Below, piece by piece: positions 4,268-5,077 of a DNA stretch of 5,077 bases. The stretch comes from Candidatus Kaiserbacteria bacterium RIFCSPLOWO2_01_FULL_54_20. Lineage in GTDB: Bacteria; Patescibacteriota; Minisyncoccia; Phycocordibacterales; UBA2100. The position numbers and the translations under genes are program-made. The DNA lies in assembly GCA_001783355.1 (NCBI GenBank), contig MFMA01000005.1, positions 1-5,077 of the forward strand, given 5' to 3'. The notes under the pieces were generated by a model, which was not told where the DNA came from, made no database searches, and worked only from the letters and a program-made list of their open reading frames with translations. Each line of letters opens with the position of its first letter. Within the stretch, counting starts at the first letter, position 1.

Positions 4268-5077
4268 TCAACGTCCGATGCGTTTAGTATCACCCCAGTT
4301 ATTGCCGATGGCAATTTCGGCGACGATGGGCACGTTGAACAGCTCTTTCTTCGGGGCAACCTCCTCCATCACCTGGCGCAGTGCGCGTGCGATACCCTCG
4401 GCGTCGTCTGTATCGACCTCATACACAAGCTCGTCGTGAACCTGCAGAATGAGCCGCGCTTTCTCTCTCCACCCTTTCTTCTCTATCAGCGTATCCGCCT
4501 CGACCATCGCAAGCTTGATGATGTCGGATTGCGTTCCTTGTATCGGCGCGTTTATCGCCATACGCTCCGCCTGTGCTACCAGATTCGGCAGAGCCGACTT
4601 CAGCGCGGGAAAATATCGCCTTCGACCGAAAAGTGTTTCAGTGAATCCCTTGCGTGCGGCGTCTGCTTTCGTCTTCTCTATAAAACGCTCGAGCCCAGAA
4701 AAATTCTTGAAATATTCTGAGAGGAAACGTGCCGCCTCTTCCCTTGATACGCCCTCTCCGAGCGCAGAGCGGAGCGCGTTCACGCCCATCCCATAGAGGA
4801 TCCCGAAGTTGATGACCTTGGCGCGGCGGCGCATCTCGTAGTCAACATGTTCCGGCGGCACCCCAAAGACCTCGGACGCCACCGCAGCATGCACGTCGCC
4901 GCCGCGCCGAAAGACTTCGACGAGTTTCTCATCGCCGGAAAGGCCCGCGGCGATACGCAGCTCTATCTGCGAGTAATCGAGCGCGGCAAAAACGCTGCCT
5001 TTTCTCGCAACGAACGCTTTCCGTATACGCTTGCCGTATTCGCTCTTGATGGGAATGTTCTGGAGGTTCGGGTTTTG
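4268..5077 (-). CDS. polA: DNA polymerase I, C-terminal polymerase domain, partial
   Basis: The frame is open to the right edge, so 269 C-terminal residues are seen and the N-terminal part (any 5'-3' and 3'-5' exonuclease regions) lies outside. This family-A polymerase fills gaps in repair and lagging-strand maturation. The visible part runs from QNPNLQNIP through motif A DYSQIELRIAAGLSGD with the catalytic Asp. Next comes motif B, the O helix, RRRAKVINFGILYGMG, with the Arg, Lys, Phe and Tyr corresponding to E. coli R754, K758, F762 and Y766. Motif C is LQVHDELVYEV with the second catalytic Asp. Phe in motif B is the usual ddNTP-discriminating residue. After YGMG the sequence is VNALRSALG rather than the common SxFGLA, a modest divergence. 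The TGA at 4270-4268 is two bases before the ATG of the delta-like gene. No internal TGA or other defect is seen. Confidence 0.96.
   Translation of the reverse strand, partial: QNPNLQNIPIKSEYGKRIRKAFVARKGSVFAALDYSQIELRIAAGLSGDEKLVEVFRRGGDVHAAVASEVFGVPPEHVDYEMRRRAKVINFGILYGMGVNALRSALGEGVSREEAARFLSEYFKNFSGLERFIEKTKADAARKGFTETLFGRRRYFPALKSALPNLVAQAERMAINAPIQGTQSDIIKLAMVEADTLIEKKGWREKARLILQVHDELVYEVDTDDAEGIARALRQVMEEVAPKKELFNVPIVAEIAIGNNWGDTKRIGR

Noticed and set aside
792..4270. TGA recoding as in Gracilibacteria or SR1
   Set aside because: TGA ends the surface-protein, methyltransferase and polA genes at positions expected from family ends, with no in-frame TGA inside any supported gene.

Overview
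The gene families point to a member of the Candidate Phyla Radiation (Patescibacteria), most likely Parcubacteria. The evidence is a short stand-alone SpoU methylase, a small DoxX-like membrane protein, a shortened delta-like clamp-loader subunit directly behind polA, and two secreted or surface proteins of types I associate with Parcubacteria (a Cys-containing lamin-tail-like protein and a Cys-rich protein with a C-terminal Ig-like domain). TGA works as a stop codon for several genes, so the TGA-recoded CPR lineages (Gracilibacteria, Absconditabacteria) are unlikely. This placement rests on recognising protein styles, not on a search.

Layout. Positions 1-130 are an exact 65-bp tandem duplication at the window edge that disturbs the reading frame of a left-truncated surface-protein gene (to 794, + strand). 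That gene converges on a SpoU-family RNA methyltransferase gene (883-1347, - strand). Between them lies a long imperfect hairpin (792-885) whose 17-bp outer arms supply the TGA stop codons of both genes. A DoxX-like membrane protein gene follows on the + strand (1400-1744), with arrays of 7-bp repeats on both sides. A tRNA-Lys(UUU) gene lies at 1859-1931. It has a plausible promoter and two leader hairpins upstream, and about 250 bp of repeats and palindromes downstream that include extra copies of the tRNA's own ends.

The right half is entirely - strand: a right-truncated polA (C-terminal polymerase domain), a tightly coupled delta-like clamp-loader subunit, and then, after 108 bp, a 444-residue secreted Cys-rich protein.

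How the genes fit together. polA and the delta-like gene form a DNA replication/repair pair in one apparent operon. The methyltransferase and the tRNA gene belong to translation. The remaining three genes are envelope or secreted proteins without an assigned substrate. The least ordinary parts are non-coding: the palindromic element holding two stop codons, and the repeat-rich surroundings of the tRNA. I saw no CRISPR array, transposase, toxin-antitoxin pair, phage gene or rRNA.
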